IMG/VR virus record: IMGVR_UViG_3300046169_000074
Location: 1-54,237 of that record
Reading direction: 5' to 3' (one strand)
Length of the DNA stretch: 54,237 nucleotides
Origin: a virus
Below are positions 18,803 through 25,260 of this stretch, piece after piece. Both the position numbers and the translations under genes were made by a program. The stretch's first letter is position 1. Every line of letters starts with the position of its first letter. The notes below the pieces were generated by a model. The model searched no databases, was not told the DNA's origin, and saw nothing but the letters and a program-made list of their open reading frames with translations.

Positions 18803-18826
18803 TATAATATCTACATCAATTCGTAT
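18803..18826 (-). promoter_or_regulatory. Candidate phage promoter, copy 2
   Basis: ATACGA-N8-AGATATTATA on the minus strand, with the downstream sequence ATATATG giving the ATG of the 94-aa gene. Its upstream block lies inside the last codons of the preceding gene. Confidence 0.7.
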
Positions 18827-19200
18827 TTAGATCGTAATTTATCTGGTTTACCTACAAATAAACAGGTTTTACCTTCAAATATACTAACCCAGAACTCTTC
18901 ACAACCAGGTTTAACCCATATATAGTATACAAAATCAACCCACAACTTCGTTGTTTCTGACTCTAGTATTATTTTAGAGCTAAACTTTTGGTTTTCTAAG
19001 TACTTTATTAAGTTTATTGGAACTCTAGTTATAACATACTCATCAGTATCTTCTAAAAACTTAGCTAATTCAACACCTAAGTAAGCAGGGAAACCATCAT
19101 AATGTCTATATATTTGATAGGTTTCAGGCTTTTTAGGTCTTTCACTGAACGAAATACCTGGTTCTCGCTTAGCAAATCTTATTATTCCTTTAGTCGACAT
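18811..19200 (-). CDS. Hypothetical protein, 129 aa
   Basis: Started at the ATG 19200 (MSTKGIIRFAKREPG), which overlaps the previous stop by 11 bases; an upstream in-frame start at 19254 would overlap it far more. Mixed alpha/beta, with aromatic residues near FVYYIWVKPGCEEFWVSIF. No family recognised. Confidence 0.7.
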   Translation of the reverse strand: MSTKGIIRFAKREPGISFSERPKKPETYQIYRHYDGFPAYLGVELAKFLEDTDEYVITRVPINLIKYLENQKFSSKIILESETTKLWVDFVYYIWVKPGCEEFWVSIFEGKTCLFVGKPDKLRSKYELM

Positions 19201-19369
19201 ATTTACCTTTTTTATAGCCAAATGAGAATATTTGATCATTATCAAGCATTTCATTTAGAAATTTATACTCATTAGTTAACCTTGGTCTAATACAGTACTT
19301 CGTTGAGTAAATTACTTCTTCTGAATGAGCTCTTTCAGTATAAAAAAACTGTACTAAATACTTTTTCAT
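19190..19369 (-). CDS. Hypothetical protein, 59 aa
   Basis: Begins MKKYLVQFFYTERAHSEE. The start overlaps the previous stop (ATGA) and the end overlaps the next start. Tyr/Phe- and Lys-rich, without a membrane segment. No known family. Confidence 0.65.
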   Translation of the reverse strand: MKKYLVQFFYTERAHSEEVIYSTKYCIRPRLTNEYKFLNEMLDNDQIFSFGYKKGKYVD

Positions 19370-19677
19370 ACTTCAAAATCTTCAACGTTAGCACCCATTT
19401 TCTTTAACATATCTACAACTGTACCTGGTAATTCAAACATACCATCATAATCAGTCAGTAGCTCACTAGAGAACCATAAACCACCCTCAGCGTAGTAGTC
19501 GTTACCTCCGCTCTCTTCGTCGTAAAGCTCAAATCCGCCGTTTTCATTGTCTTTATCCCACCATACCTCGTAATTCATAGTTTTACTCTCTGGCTTAGTT
19601 CCATTAAATGACGTTTGGTAATTAACATACTCAACTTCCTTGCGTTTTTCACTTAAAATATTAGATTGTTTTTCCAT
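19366..19677 (-). CDS. Hypothetical acidic protein, 103 aa
   Basis: Rich in E, D, G, W and Y (for example VWWDKDNENGGFELYDEES), with a helical C-terminus. Its strong negative charge could suit a DNA-mimic or inhibitor role, but that is speculation. The start overlaps the MazG-like gene by 17 bases. Confidence 0.65.
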   Translation of the reverse strand: MEKQSNILSEKRKEVEYVNYQTSFNGTKPESKTMNYEVWWDKDNENGGFELYDEESGGNDYYAEGGLWFSSELLTDYDGMFELPGTVVDMLKKMGANVEDFEV

Positions 19678-19990
19678 AATTGTCTTTGTAAATAGGTATT
19701 TGAGTTCTATACCTTTTGATTCTACTTAATTTTTCAGCTTCTGCTTTTGCGATGTTCTCTTGCTTGATCTTTTGTTTGTTGCGTTTGAAGTCTATTTGCT
19801 CTTGAATTAGATCTGAGTTGTAATACTTTTTAACTTTATCGAGCCTCCATTGTACATCTCCGATCTCTTCGATGATCTCTGGCGTTAAATCTTTGCTAGA
19901 CTTGTTAAGTTGTTGCGTTATAACTGTAGCTAACTCTAGAAGTTCTTCAACTAGTTTTTGATGATCTTTTAAGTTTTTACCTATATCCAT
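19661..19990 (-). CDS. MazG-like helical protein
   Basis: 109 aa. The first 60 residues carry a MazG-like pattern, HQKLVEELLELATVI then IIEEIGDVQWRLDKV, followed by a long K/Q-rich coiled coil. Possibly an NTP pyrophosphohydrolase or a remnant that keeps only the helical scaffold. Linked by TAATG to the 26-aa peptide before it. Confidence 0.6.
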   Translation of the reverse strand: MDIGKNLKDHQKLVEELLELATVITQQLNKSSKDLTPEIIEEIGDVQWRLDKVKKYYNSDLIQEQIDFKRNKQKIKQENIAKAEAEKLSRIKRYRTQIPIYKDNYGKTI

Positions 19991-20070
19991 TACTCATCCG
20001 ATGTGTTATAAGCTACTATACATATAATTCCGACACTAAGTGCTGTAGCTATCATTAATAATAAGTGCAT
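19990..20070 (-). CDS. Membrane micro-protein, 26 aa
   Basis: MHLLLMIATALSVGII followed by a few polar residues; one transmembrane helix. The stop overlaps the next ATG (TAATG), as for other genes in this block. Confidence 0.5.
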   Translation of the reverse strand: MHLLLMIATALSVGIICIVAYNTSDE

Positions 20071-20080
20071 AATTTTCTGT

Positions 20081-20272
20081 TTAAAGGTTTGCTTTTTTAA
20101 TAAAGTGATTCGCTACTTGTGGTATATGCTCTTTGTAATACGGTTGCTCATCTTTACACCACATACGTACCTCGTCTTTTGTTTTAAATGTTTGGTAAGG
20201 AAACGTCACTTCCAGACTTTCAATAAAGTCAGACACGTGCCAACCTTCCCAAATGTGTTTATCGTTTTTCAT
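20081..20272 (-). CDS. Hypothetical protein, 63 aa
   Basis: Trp- and His-containing soluble protein (HIWEGWHVSDFIESLEVTF). It is the first protein gene after the tRNA-like cluster. No recognised family. Confidence 0.6.
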   Translation of the reverse strand: MKNDKHIWEGWHVSDFIESLEVTFPYQTFKTKDEVRMWCKDEQPYYKEHIPQVANHFIKKANL

Positions 20273-20288
20273 AGTTTTATTTATTTAG

Positions 20289-20387
20289 TGCTCAAGGGTG
20301 GATTCGAACCACCACTTCCAATTACTACTTCCGTATCTACCCGCTTAGTTCATAGTTGTAGCGCTCTATCATATCAGAGTCTTGAGC
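20289..20387 (-). tRNA. tRNA-like element T1 (anticodon not resolvable)
   Basis: Acceptor stem GCTCAAG/CTTGAGC is perfect, the T arm is GGTGG-TTCGAAT-CCACC, and a D-type hairpin CTCT/AGAG follows the acceptor. The molecule is 99 nt, and no 5-bp stem with a 7-nt loop exists in the 52 nt between the D and T arms. The best hairpin is CGCT/AGCG with a 14-nt loop. It is either an interrupted or oversized tRNA or a tRNA-like structure. CCA is not encoded. Confidence 0.55.
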
Positions 20388-20461
20388 CGTAAGCCTTATT
20401 TCTTCTCCATTAGACAGGATTATATAGGGACCTGAATTGCGAACCTTAAAGTTTGCTTACG
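20388..20461 (-). ncRNA. Possible tRNA-like element T0, abutting T1
   Basis: 74 nt closed by a perfect 7-bp inverted repeat CGTAAGC/GCTTACG. It begins 10 nt after T2 and ends exactly where T1 begins, as in a tRNA array. A consensus T arm is missing: GGTTCGCAATTC lies in the D-arm half instead, and a CAGG/CCTG hairpin with a 12-nt loop lies in the middle. Weak as a tRNA; could be chance. Confidence 0.25.
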
Positions 20462-20470
20462 TAACGTTTG

Positions 20471-20617
20471 CTGTAGGGGAAGGACTCGAACCTCCACGTA
20501 GCGGTTAGCTATAGGACAAGTTGTGCACAATGGTGGTCAACCCGCTATCCTAAAGTTTATTCCGTGATCTACACCCCCGAGACAGGAGGGCACGTCTGCC
20601 AATTTCGTCACCCTACA
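20471..20617 (-). tRNA. tRNA-like element T2 (oversized; GTC at anticodon position if the stem is right)
   Basis: Acceptor TGTAGGG/CCCTACA is perfect, D arm ACG-AAATTGGCAGA-CGT contains the GG pair, anticodon-type hairpin CCCTC-CTGTCTC-GGGGG places GTC, and the T arm is GGAGG-TTCGAGT-CCTTC. About 75 nt separate the anticodon hairpin from the T arm, with an internal stem TAGCGG...CCGCTA. Total 147 nt, far beyond a class II tRNA. U at position 37 is also abnormal. Confidence 0.5.
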
Positions 20618-20675
20618 ATTAGCTTAGAATAAACCTATCTTTTTACTAATTCCTCTTGAATTTCGTTTGTATCTT

Positions 20676-20756
20676 TCATAATTTTACTTTATTTTGCTTA
20701 ACTTCTACTGCCGCTATAACGAATACAGCGATTATACCTGCTATATAGTATGACAT
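20676..20756 (-). CDS. Membrane micro-protein, 26 aa
   Basis: MSYYIAGIIAVFVIAA followed by a short Lys-rich tail. The start overlaps the previous stop (TAATG). The start context CTAATGTCATAC resembles the right arm of the palindromic elements A-C. Single transmembrane helix; function unknown. Confidence 0.5.
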   Translation of the reverse strand: MSYYIAGIIAVFVIAAVEVKQNKVKL

Positions 20757-21031
20757 TAGTCTAGTAACACCATATAAGCTTCCGCATTATTATGTCTAAA
20801 CCAGTCTAAACCTCTTCGAAGATCTTTGACAGCTTCATTATACGAGTCTGTATGTGGATTCATACGTTCAGTCCACATAGTAGCACCCATCACCATATCG
20901 TATATAGATAGTTCTATTGCGTTTAGCTTTATACTTTCTCTACTAAATGGGTTTGTACATACTGCACCTTCTGTATAAACCTCACCGTTGAACCATTTAG
21001 GTACTTTTTGTTCTTTAGTATTAGTCTTCAT
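20756..21031 (-). CDS. Conserved phage hypothetical protein, 91 aa
   Basis: Soluble, with KVPKWFNGEVYTEGAVCTNP followed by a helical half. I have seen this K-V-P-K-W-F-N-G-E-V-Y type start in other marine phage genomes, always without a function. It overlaps the 128-aa gene upstream by 11 bases. Confidence 0.75.
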   Translation of the reverse strand: MKTNTKEQKVPKWFNGEVYTEGAVCTNPFSRESIKLNAIELSIYDMVMGATMWTERMNPHTDSYNEAVKDLRRGLDWFRHNNAEAYMVLLD

Positions 21032-21407
21032 TTTCTATTGAGCTTATAATTTGTAAGTGGTTGTCTAATATATTGCTTTGTATTCTATTCGCTAAGCTTT
21101 CTACAAGATAGCTTTCAACGTTGTAACTATCTACATTTATAGTGTTGTCGTAGTCAATGCTTAATTCTACGTTAATATCATCGCTGCTTAAGCTATCTAA
21201 CTCTGATTCAACGGTTTCGTAAATACAATCTTGTATCTCATCCCACTGCTTATCAGTCATAGATGGTTTATTAGCTAGTTTTAAGTCTTTATGAAGGTTA
21301 TCACTAAGCTGTTTAGCTGCGCCTAACTGTGTAGCTAAGTCTCTTATTACTTCGTCTTGTTGAGTTATTTTAAGCTCTAACTCATCAGCTGTTTTACTCT
21401 TGTACAT
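21021..21407 (-). CDS. Hypothetical coiled-coil acidic protein, 128 aa
   Basis: The first 50 residues form a coiled coil (ELELKITQQDEVIRDLATQL), then an acidic region rich in D, S and N. No membrane segment or known domain. Confidence 0.7.
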   Translation of the reverse strand: MYKSKTADELELKITQQDEVIRDLATQLGAAKQLSDNLHKDLKLANKPSMTDKQWDEIQDCIYETVESELDSLSSDDINVELSIDYDNTINVDSYNVESYLVESLANRIQSNILDNHLQIISSIENED

Positions 21408-21591
21408 ATGTTAATCCTTTATAGTTAATCCATTCTTCAACGCCTGGCGTGTCTTGGTAGTCAATGCAACCGAAGTTGTTAGGTGTGTTACCAACCTCGT
21501 AAGGTCGCCATTTAGTAGTATAAACTATACCAGCTATCTCGTTGGTTACTAGCATTCTACCGGTTTCTTTGTTAATTTTTAGTGTCTGCAT
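21394..21591 (-). CDS. Hypothetical protein, 65 aa
   Basis: Mixed beta protein with YTTKWRPYEVGNTPNNFG. First gene after candidate promoter copy 3, with a 25-nt leader, and it overlaps the next gene by 14 bases. Confidence 0.7.
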   Translation of the reverse strand: MQTLKINKETGRMLVTNEIAGIVYTTKWRPYEVGNTPNNFGCIDYQDTPGVEEWINYKGLTYVQE

Positions 21592-21606
21592 TTGTTTTTC
21601 GTTTAT

Positions 21607-21630
21607 TATAATATCTTTGAGTGGTCGTAT
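21607..21630 (-). promoter_or_regulatory. Candidate phage promoter, copy 3
   Basis: ATACGA-N8-AGATATTATA on the minus strand, preceded by ACAATATAA as in copy 1. It lies between the 191-aa and 65-aa genes, just after the stop of the former. Confidence 0.7.
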
Positions 21631-21642
21631 TTATATTGTATA

Positions 21643-22218
21643 TTAAGTTAAATTATACCTGTGACCGTCAATAATTACTTGAACCTCTCTTGCGCTACAT
21701 AAATCTTTTTCTAAAGTTAAGTAGTCCGAAAGTAAAGCATCATACTTCTCTGATAAAATATCATAGTCTCTAGCTGTCTTTGTAGGTAAATTATTCATTA
21801 CATAAGAATCTATATGGTATAAAGTTTTACCTTTATAGTAATTCTTCAGTATATAGTTGGCTAAGTAAATGATTCTGTCTTCTTCTCTGTTTATTAATAT
21901 ACGCTTAACTGACTCGTAAGACTTATATTTCTTAGTGAAATTGCAGAAATATTTTTTAGTATGTAAATACTTCTTGTTAATCTGATAAGAACTATGACCG
22001 TATTCACTACAATTTCTAACGTAACCCGAAGAGTATATAGCGAATTTTAACTTTGTAGTTTTACCAGTTGAAAACAATCTCTCTGCAGGTATTTGCCACA
22101 TTCTTGTACCATTCTTTTGTTGAATTTTCGATGTAATTTCTTTAATACCGAGTACATCGAACAAAGCTAGAGCTTCGTGGTGCGACTTTACATACTCGTT
22201 TTCGTAAGTTTGTTTCAT
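21643..22218 (-). CDS. Hypothetical protein, 191 aa
   Basis: Lys/Tyr-rich. An N-terminal segment (SHHEALALFDVLGIKEI) is followed by a Cys/Tyr-rich basic region and a helical C-terminus. Largest unknown of the micro-gene block. Start overlaps the previous stop (ATGA). No recognised domain; nucleic-acid binding would fit the charge. Confidence 0.7.
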   Translation of the reverse strand: MKQTYENEYVKSHHEALALFDVLGIKEITSKIQQKNGTRMWQIPAERLFSTGKTTKLKFAIYSSGYVRNCSEYGHSSYQINKKYLHTKKYFCNFTKKYKSYESVKRILINREEDRIIYLANYILKNYYKGKTLYHIDSYVMNNLPTKTARDYDILSEKYDALLSDYLTLEKDLCSAREVQVIIDGHRYNLT

Positions 22219-22382
22219 AAGTATAATATTTTTTCAATTCTTTCTTTTTCACTCTGGCTTAGCGTACCGTAGTACTCGTAGTAAAACTCATCTAGTGATA
22301 AATTACCGTTACGATCACCATTTTCGCTTAATTCTACAAGCAGATCTTCTGCCTTACTCCACATTTCGTCGTAATTATCCAT
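22215..22382 (-). CDS. Hypothetical acidic protein, 55 aa
   Basis: MDNYDEMWSKAEDLL start; contains an EF-hand-like acidic turn (ENGDRNGNLSLDEF) with D/N/D-type ligands followed by Glu, so Ca binding is possible. Overlaps the next gene as ATGA. Confidence 0.65.
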   Translation of the reverse strand: MDNYDEMWSKAEDLLVELSENGDRNGNLSLDEFYYEYYGTLSQSEKERIEKILYL

Positions 22383-22383
22383 A

Positions 22384-22539
22384 CTATTTAGTTATATAAA
22401 ATCCTTGTTCATGGTTTGCCTCAGAAGCGTTTAGCTCAGCTAGTATTTCTTGTGCGTTTTCTTCATCTAATCCTTCTCTAATTACTTGCTCCCAGTCTGA
22501 AGTTTTGGAGCAGCATACAATTTTGTACTTGTAAATCAT
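22384..22539 (-). CDS. Hypothetical protein, 51 aa
   Basis: Begins MIYKYKIVCCSKTSDWEQV and continues as a charged helix. The start overlaps the previous stop (ATGA). The fold would be beta-alpha-alpha-beta by eye. Family unknown. Confidence 0.65.
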   Translation of the reverse strand: MIYKYKIVCCSKTSDWEQVIREGLDEENAQEILAELNASEANHEQGFYITK

Positions 22540-22739
22540 ATCTCTTTAATTTTAGTGTTAACGTTTTCCATTGCCATTCTGTAACCTGTATTCATACTCA
22601 TCTGCATGAGAAGTAAATCCATATTACCGTGATTAGCTTTAGCGAATTTCTCTAAGTAGTCTCTGTTAGGAGCTGCTACCATAGATCTTTCAAGCCTACC
22701 GAGCTCTCTGTCGATGTATTCTGTTAGTTCTTTATTCAT
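22536..22739 (-). CDS. Hypothetical helical protein, 67 aa
   Basis: All-helical and Met-rich in its second half (LLLMQMSMNTGYRMAMEN). Part of the overlapping micro-gene string. No known family. Confidence 0.65.
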   Translation of the reverse strand: MNKELTEYIDRELGRLERSMVAAPNRDYLEKFAKANHGNMDLLLMQMSMNTGYRMAMENVNTKIKEI

Positions 22740-22887
22740 GACTAATTTTTATTAAGTTAATTTCTTCGTTTATCATGTCTAATCTTGACATACCTTCTAG
22801 TGTTTCTACTTCGCATTCCCAGCAAGTGCCACACTCTACTTGTTCTCTTAACGTTTCTAACGCTAGTATTAGTAAATCTTTGTTCAT
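22732..22887 (-). CDS. Hypothetical protein, 51 aa, with C-x2-C-x2-C cluster
   Basis: Helical, with Cys residues in VECGTCWECEVE. Possible small metal-binding protein. First protein after tRNA-like element T3, overlapping the next start by 8 bases. Confidence 0.6.
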   Translation of the reverse strand: MNKDLLILALETLREQVECGTCWECEVETLEGMSRLDMINEEINLIKISHE

Positions 22888-22900
22888 AATTTTAATTTAG

Positions 22901-23020
22901 TGGACATGGTAGGAATCGAACCTACATTAACCATTATGCCCTTAAAAGCTATGTTACTCGTCAGTAACTCCATCTCCAGCGGAAGTTTCGTGGTTCCTAG
23001 TTGCACTTAGTTCCATGTCT
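22901..23020 (-). tRNA. tRNA-like element T3 (boundaries uncertain)
   Basis: T arm GTAGG-TTCGATT-CCTAC and 3' acceptor CATGTCC plus discriminator A are clear. Two 5' partners are possible: AGACATG at 23020 (120 nt, 6 of 7 pairs) or GGAGATG at 22977 (77 nt, one G-G mismatch, D-type stem GTTA/TAAC). With neither does a 5-bp/7-nt anticodon arm form, though a CTTTTAA heptamer (Lys-type loop) is present without a stem. Confidence 0.45.
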
Positions 23021-23054
23021 ACTACATGGTTCCAGACCTGTGAGTGTTTTAGCC

Positions 23055-23264
23055 TTACCTTAAACAAGTACCGTAACCTTTACGTCTACCTGCTTTATAC
23101 AAAGCGTCAGCAGTTTCTTGACTAACTATTTGTATTGTGTTACCTGTCTTGTGATTGGTGATCGGTGCACAAGCATATCGCTGTGTACGTGAACAACCTA
23201 TACAAGTTGTATACCCTAAGTCTAACCGTCCTTGTGGTATCTCTGTGTTACATTTACATTTCAT
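23055..23264 (-). CDS. Small zinc-ribbon-like protein, 69 aa
   Basis: Starts MKCKCNTEIPQG and has a second pair in TTCIGCSRTQ, giving four Cys that could bind zinc. The C-terminus is basic. The ATG lies 12 bases after the G of candidate promoter copy 4. Likely a nucleic-acid or protein adaptor; family not assigned. Confidence 0.7.
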   Translation of the reverse strand: MKCKCNTEIPQGRLDLGYTTCIGCSRTQRYACAPITNHKTGNTIQIVSQETADALYKAGRRKGYGTCLR

Positions 23265-23267
23265 ATA

Positions 23268-23291
23268 AATAATATCTCAGAGTGATCGTAT
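23268..23291 (-). promoter_or_regulatory. Candidate phage promoter, copy 4
   Basis: AATACGA-N8-AGATATTATT on the minus strand, upstream flank ACAAAACT. It lies between the stop of the 54-aa gene and the start of the zinc-ribbon gene. Confidence 0.7.
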
Positions 23292-23455
23292 TAGTTTTGT
23301 GATTTGAACGTACTTGGCCAGTCACCACAGAAGTCATAACATGCTTCACATACGTCATCTTCGCAAAGGTGCAGAGGTGCAGAGCAAATACTACACTCAG
23401 ATGAGTTATCGTCTTCAATAAACTCAGTAAAATAAGTCTCGTTGCTGTTCTTCAT
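23291..23455 (-). CDS. Hypothetical acidic Cys-rich protein, 54 aa
   Basis: Acidic N-terminus, then SECSICSAPLHLCEDDVCEAC: paired Cys and a His suit a small treble-clef or ribbon zinc site. Soluble. Part of a string of overlapping micro-genes; start overlaps the end of the 36-aa gene. Confidence 0.65.
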   Translation of the reverse strand: MKNSNETYFTEFIEDDNSSECSICSAPLHLCEDDVCEACYDFCGDWPSTFKSQN

Positions 23456-23534
23456 ACTCTTGTATTTGTATATTTAAATACTCTATTTCCCACTCGTCTC
23501 TGTTCTCTTTGATCTTATCTGTAGTAAGTTGCAT
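23424..23534 (-). CDS. Hypothetical protein, 36 aa
   Basis: Charged, Glu/Gln-rich helix (WEIEYLNIQIQEYEEQQ). Overlaps both neighbours. Function unknown. Confidence 0.5.
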   Translation of the reverse strand: MQLTTDKIKENRDEWEIEYLNIQIQEYEEQQRDLFY

Positions 23535-23652
23535 ATACTTTTACTCCTTTTTTAGTTTCACAAATTAGTTTATCTTCTTTCTGTATAACCTTTTCCGTTA
23601 CTTTTGGTTTATACTTAGGGTTCTTGCTGTTTAGTTTTCTTTTCTTACTCAT
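23515..23652 (-). CDS. Hypothetical basic protein, 45 aa
   Basis: Lys-rich start (MSKKRKLNSKNPKYKPK) followed by a short beta segment. Overlaps the previous stop by 8 bases. RNA or DNA binding is possible from the charge only. Confidence 0.55.
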   Translation of the reverse strand: MSKKRKLNSKNPKYKPKVTEKVIQKEDKLICETKKGVKVYATYYR

Positions 23653-23806
23653 TGTCTTCAAAGCTGTTAAAGGATAATATTAGTGCCATTAATGTTACTG
23701 GTGCTACGGCAAGGAACATAATCTTACCTGTCTGATTGAACAGCATCACCATTGAGGAGCATACTATAATAAGTATTAGTCCGTAGTAAAAAGCTAGTGC
23801 TTTCAT
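23645..23806 (-). CDS. Two-helix membrane protein, 53 aa
   Basis: Two hydrophobic helices (YYGLILIIVCSSMVML and IMFLAVAPVTLMALIL) with a short polar turn and an acidic tail. Could be an early membrane-modifying or exclusion protein. No family. Confidence 0.6.
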   Translation of the reverse strand: MKALAFYYGLILIIVCSSMVMLFNQTGKIMFLAVAPVTLMALILSFNSFEDNE

Positions 23807-23822
23807 AGTTTTAGTTTAGTTG

Positions 23823-23933
23823 TTAGTAAAAATCGTAGTATATATCTAATACTTTCTCTCTTTGAGCTTTCGTTAGTCTGCTCCAATGCTCGTTGAATAG
23901 TTGAAAACCTATTCTTAATACTTTTCCATTCAT
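23823..23933 (-). CDS. Hypothetical protein, 36 aa
   Basis: Single amphipathic helix with a W-S-R-L-T-K-A-Q-R-E-K motif. Follows tRNA-like element T4. Function unknown. Confidence 0.5.
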   Translation of the reverse strand: MNGKVLRIGFQLFNEHWSRLTKAQREKVLDIYYDFY

Positions 23934-23946
23934 AATTTATAATTTT

Positions 23947-24054
23947 AGTGATAGCGTGAGAATCGAACTCACCAATACTCCAAGACTACCTGTTGTATAT
24001 ATTTCTGCGCCGTGTTATCACTACTTTAATAAGTGCACCTCGACTTACGATCAC
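23947..24054 (-). tRNA. tRNA-like element T4
   Basis: T arm GTGAG-TTCGATT-CTCAC, acceptor GTGATCG/CTATCAC (6 of 7 pairs), T8-A9, and a D arm AGT-CGAGGTGC-ACT with the GG pair. Fifty-nine nt separate the D and T arms against about 23 in a normal tRNA, and no canonical anticodon arm is present. A shorter 5' end at 24020 gives 73 nt, but then neither D nor anticodon arm folds. Confidence 0.5.
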
Positions 24055-24105
24055 TACAATACTTGTTCATATTTGATTACCAGTAAACAAGTGGAACTAA
24101 CTGGA

Positions 24106-24336
24106 CTACTTCTTCCACCATGGGTTATATGGTTTCTTGTAATTTAACTCGTAGTACTTCGCGTACATTTGCTCAGCTTCGATCTTATAACCATCACTTG
24201 ACAACTTATCTATAGTGTCAAATATTTGGCGATGCTCTCGACTACCGCTTTTGTAGTCACGGTGATCGTCTGAGTAACCATAGAGCCAATCGTGTGATTC
24301 GAGCTGACTCTCGAGTGTTTGTAATAACTTACACAT
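24106..24336 (-). CDS. Hypothetical protein, 76 aa
   Basis: Helical with aromatic clusters (SHDWLYGYSDDHRDY) and a Trp/Lys-rich end. One base from the stop of the next upstream gene. No known family. Confidence 0.65.
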   Translation of the reverse strand: MCKLLQTLESQLESHDWLYGYSDDHRDYKSGSREHRQIFDTIDKLSSDGYKIEAEQMYAKYYELNYKKPYNPWWKK

Positions 24337-24337
24337 G

Positions 24338-24577
24338 TTACTCTACAACTACTGCTTCTGACTCACGAAGAACTTTTGGTAAGTTTCCACTCGCAGTGTA
24401 AGATTTGTACTTGTCCCAGCAAGCCATTTGCTCTAAAGAACCTTTCATAATCTCGAACGCTTTGTCGTGAGAATAAGTAACTGTGTTACCGTTTTTGAAT
24501 GATACTTCAATGTTAGTATCTTTTCCGATTAGAGATTTACGCACTACGAATCTCTTTGATTTAAGTAAATTTGCCAT
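24338..24577 (-). CDS. Early paralogue 1 (KRFVVRKSLIGKDT family), 79 aa
   Basis: Shares with the gene at 25011-25232 the pattern KRFV(V/I)RKSLIGKDT...Y-x-H-D...M-x-C...KYKSYT-x-S...P...R. Small alpha/beta protein. It follows candidate promoter copy 5. Two diverged copies with similar promoters suggest a local duplication. Function unknown. Confidence 0.75.
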   Translation of the reverse strand: MANLLKSKRFVVRKSLIGKDTNIEVSFKNGNTVTYSHDKAFEIMKGSLEQMACWDKYKSYTASGNLPKVLRESEAVVVE

Positions 24578-24622
24578 AACTTATTGATTTTTATTTAGTT
24601 ATTAATTGTTTTTAGTTACGTT

Positions 24623-24646
24623 TATAATATCTACACTTGTTCGTGT
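24623..24646 (-). promoter_or_regulatory. Candidate phage promoter, copy 5
   Basis: ACACGA-N8-AGATATTATA followed by AACGTAACTAAAA; the flank ACAAACTA upstream and the leader start are shared with copy 6. Confidence 0.65.
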
Positions 24647-24686
24647 TTAGTTTGTAAAAGTAGTAGATTTGTTTTAGTGATAATTT

Positions 24687-24755
24687 TTAGCTAGCAGGTA
24701 CTCCACCACTTGTCTCAATGAGCAATAATACTTCATTTAGTGAATAGTGTGACAT
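24687..24755 (-). CDS. Possible 22-aa micro-protein
   Basis: MSHYSLNEVLLLIETSG and a few more residues. Its start codon sits in the right arm of palindrome A, exactly as the HTH gene start sits in copy C. Otherwise unsupported. Confidence 0.3.
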   Translation of the reverse strand: MSHYSLNEVLLLIETSGGVPAS

Positions 24756-24793
24756 TAGGCTACTAATATAGTATAGTAACAGGCAATTGTCAC
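24749..24793. repeat. Palindromic element, copy A
   Basis: GTGACATTAGGC, 21 bases, GGCAATTGTCAC. The outer six pairs are perfect, with an inner TACTA/TAGTA pairing in the loop. It spans the stop of the 47-aa membrane gene and the ATG of the 22-aa ORF on the minus strand. Confidence 0.6.
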
Positions 24794-24933
24794 AGTTTAT
24801 CAAGAGATCTTATTGCTTGAAATAGTGCAATGATCGAAGTGATAGCAGTTAATAGAAAACCTGTGTGATGAGTGATCCACAAATGTGAAGCAAACAGAGT
24901 TAGGTACAGTGTAAACATGTGATACTTTTGCAT
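24790..24933 (-). CDS. Two-helix membrane protein, 47 aa
   Basis: MQKYHMFTLYLTLFASHLW, a His-rich turn, then a second hydrophobic helix (GFLLTAITSIIALFQA). Located between paralogues 1 and 2. Likely inner-membrane; role unknown. Confidence 0.55.
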   Translation of the reverse strand: MQKYHMFTLYLTLFASHLWITHHTGFLLTAITSIIALFQAIRSLDKL

Positions 24934-24939
24934 AGTAAT

Positions 24940-25011
24940 TTATTTTAAATAATTAGTAATGATCGCGTGTGATACTATGATCGCCGATGTGAGTAGAATA
25001 AAGATCGCCAT
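24940..25011 (-). CDS. Membrane micro-protein, 23 aa
   Basis: MAIFILLTSAIIVSHA followed by a short polar end. The start overlaps the stop of paralogue 2 (TAATG), the same coupling used throughout the block. Confidence 0.5.
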   Translation of the reverse strand: MAIFILLTSAIIVSHAIITNYLK

Positions 25012-25232
25012 TAGTCAACGATCTTCATGTCTCTACAAAAAGCTGGCATTGCATTGCTATTCGTATATGATTTATACTTTGTAAAGCAATTCATACTTTC
25101 GAACCTCTCCTTGTGAGCGTTGTATACTTCGTCGTGATTATACTTCACGTTCTCACCCTTCTTGTTGGTGAATGTAATAATAGTGTCTTTGCCAATTAAT
25201 GACTTGCGAATAACGAATCTTTTTAATTCCAT
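25011..25232 (-). CDS. Early paralogue 2 (KRFVIRKSLIGKDT family), 73 aa
   Basis: Homologue of 24338-24577 (see there): KRFVIRKSLIGKDT near the start, NHDE, M-N-C and KYKSYTNS near the end. Preceded by candidate promoter copy 6. Function unknown; duplication suggests dosage or divergence for different host targets. Confidence 0.75.
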   Translation of the reverse strand: MELKRFVIRKSLIGKDTIITFTNKKGENVKYNHDEVYNAHKERFESMNCFTKYKSYTNSNAMPAFCRDMKIVD

Positions 25233-25260
25233 AATAGTGTTTGTTTATTTTAGTTACGTT

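Noticed and set aside
20105-20392. A plus-strand 95-aa ORF across the tRNA-like cluster
   Set aside because: It runs antisense through the 63-aa gene and element T1, and its peptide looks like translated tRNA sequence.
22930-22977. tRNA-Lys (TTT) or UAA-suppressor reading of T3 from its CTTTTAA heptamer
   Set aside because: No paired stem flanks the heptamer, and TAA is used throughout as a normal stop codon.
23268-23291. Resemblance of promoter copies to the T7 promoter (TAATACGA, then 8 bases, then AG)
   Set aside because: T7-type promoters conserve the inner eight bases, which vary freely here, and no single-subunit RNA polymerase gene is in the window. The likeness is limited to one short block.
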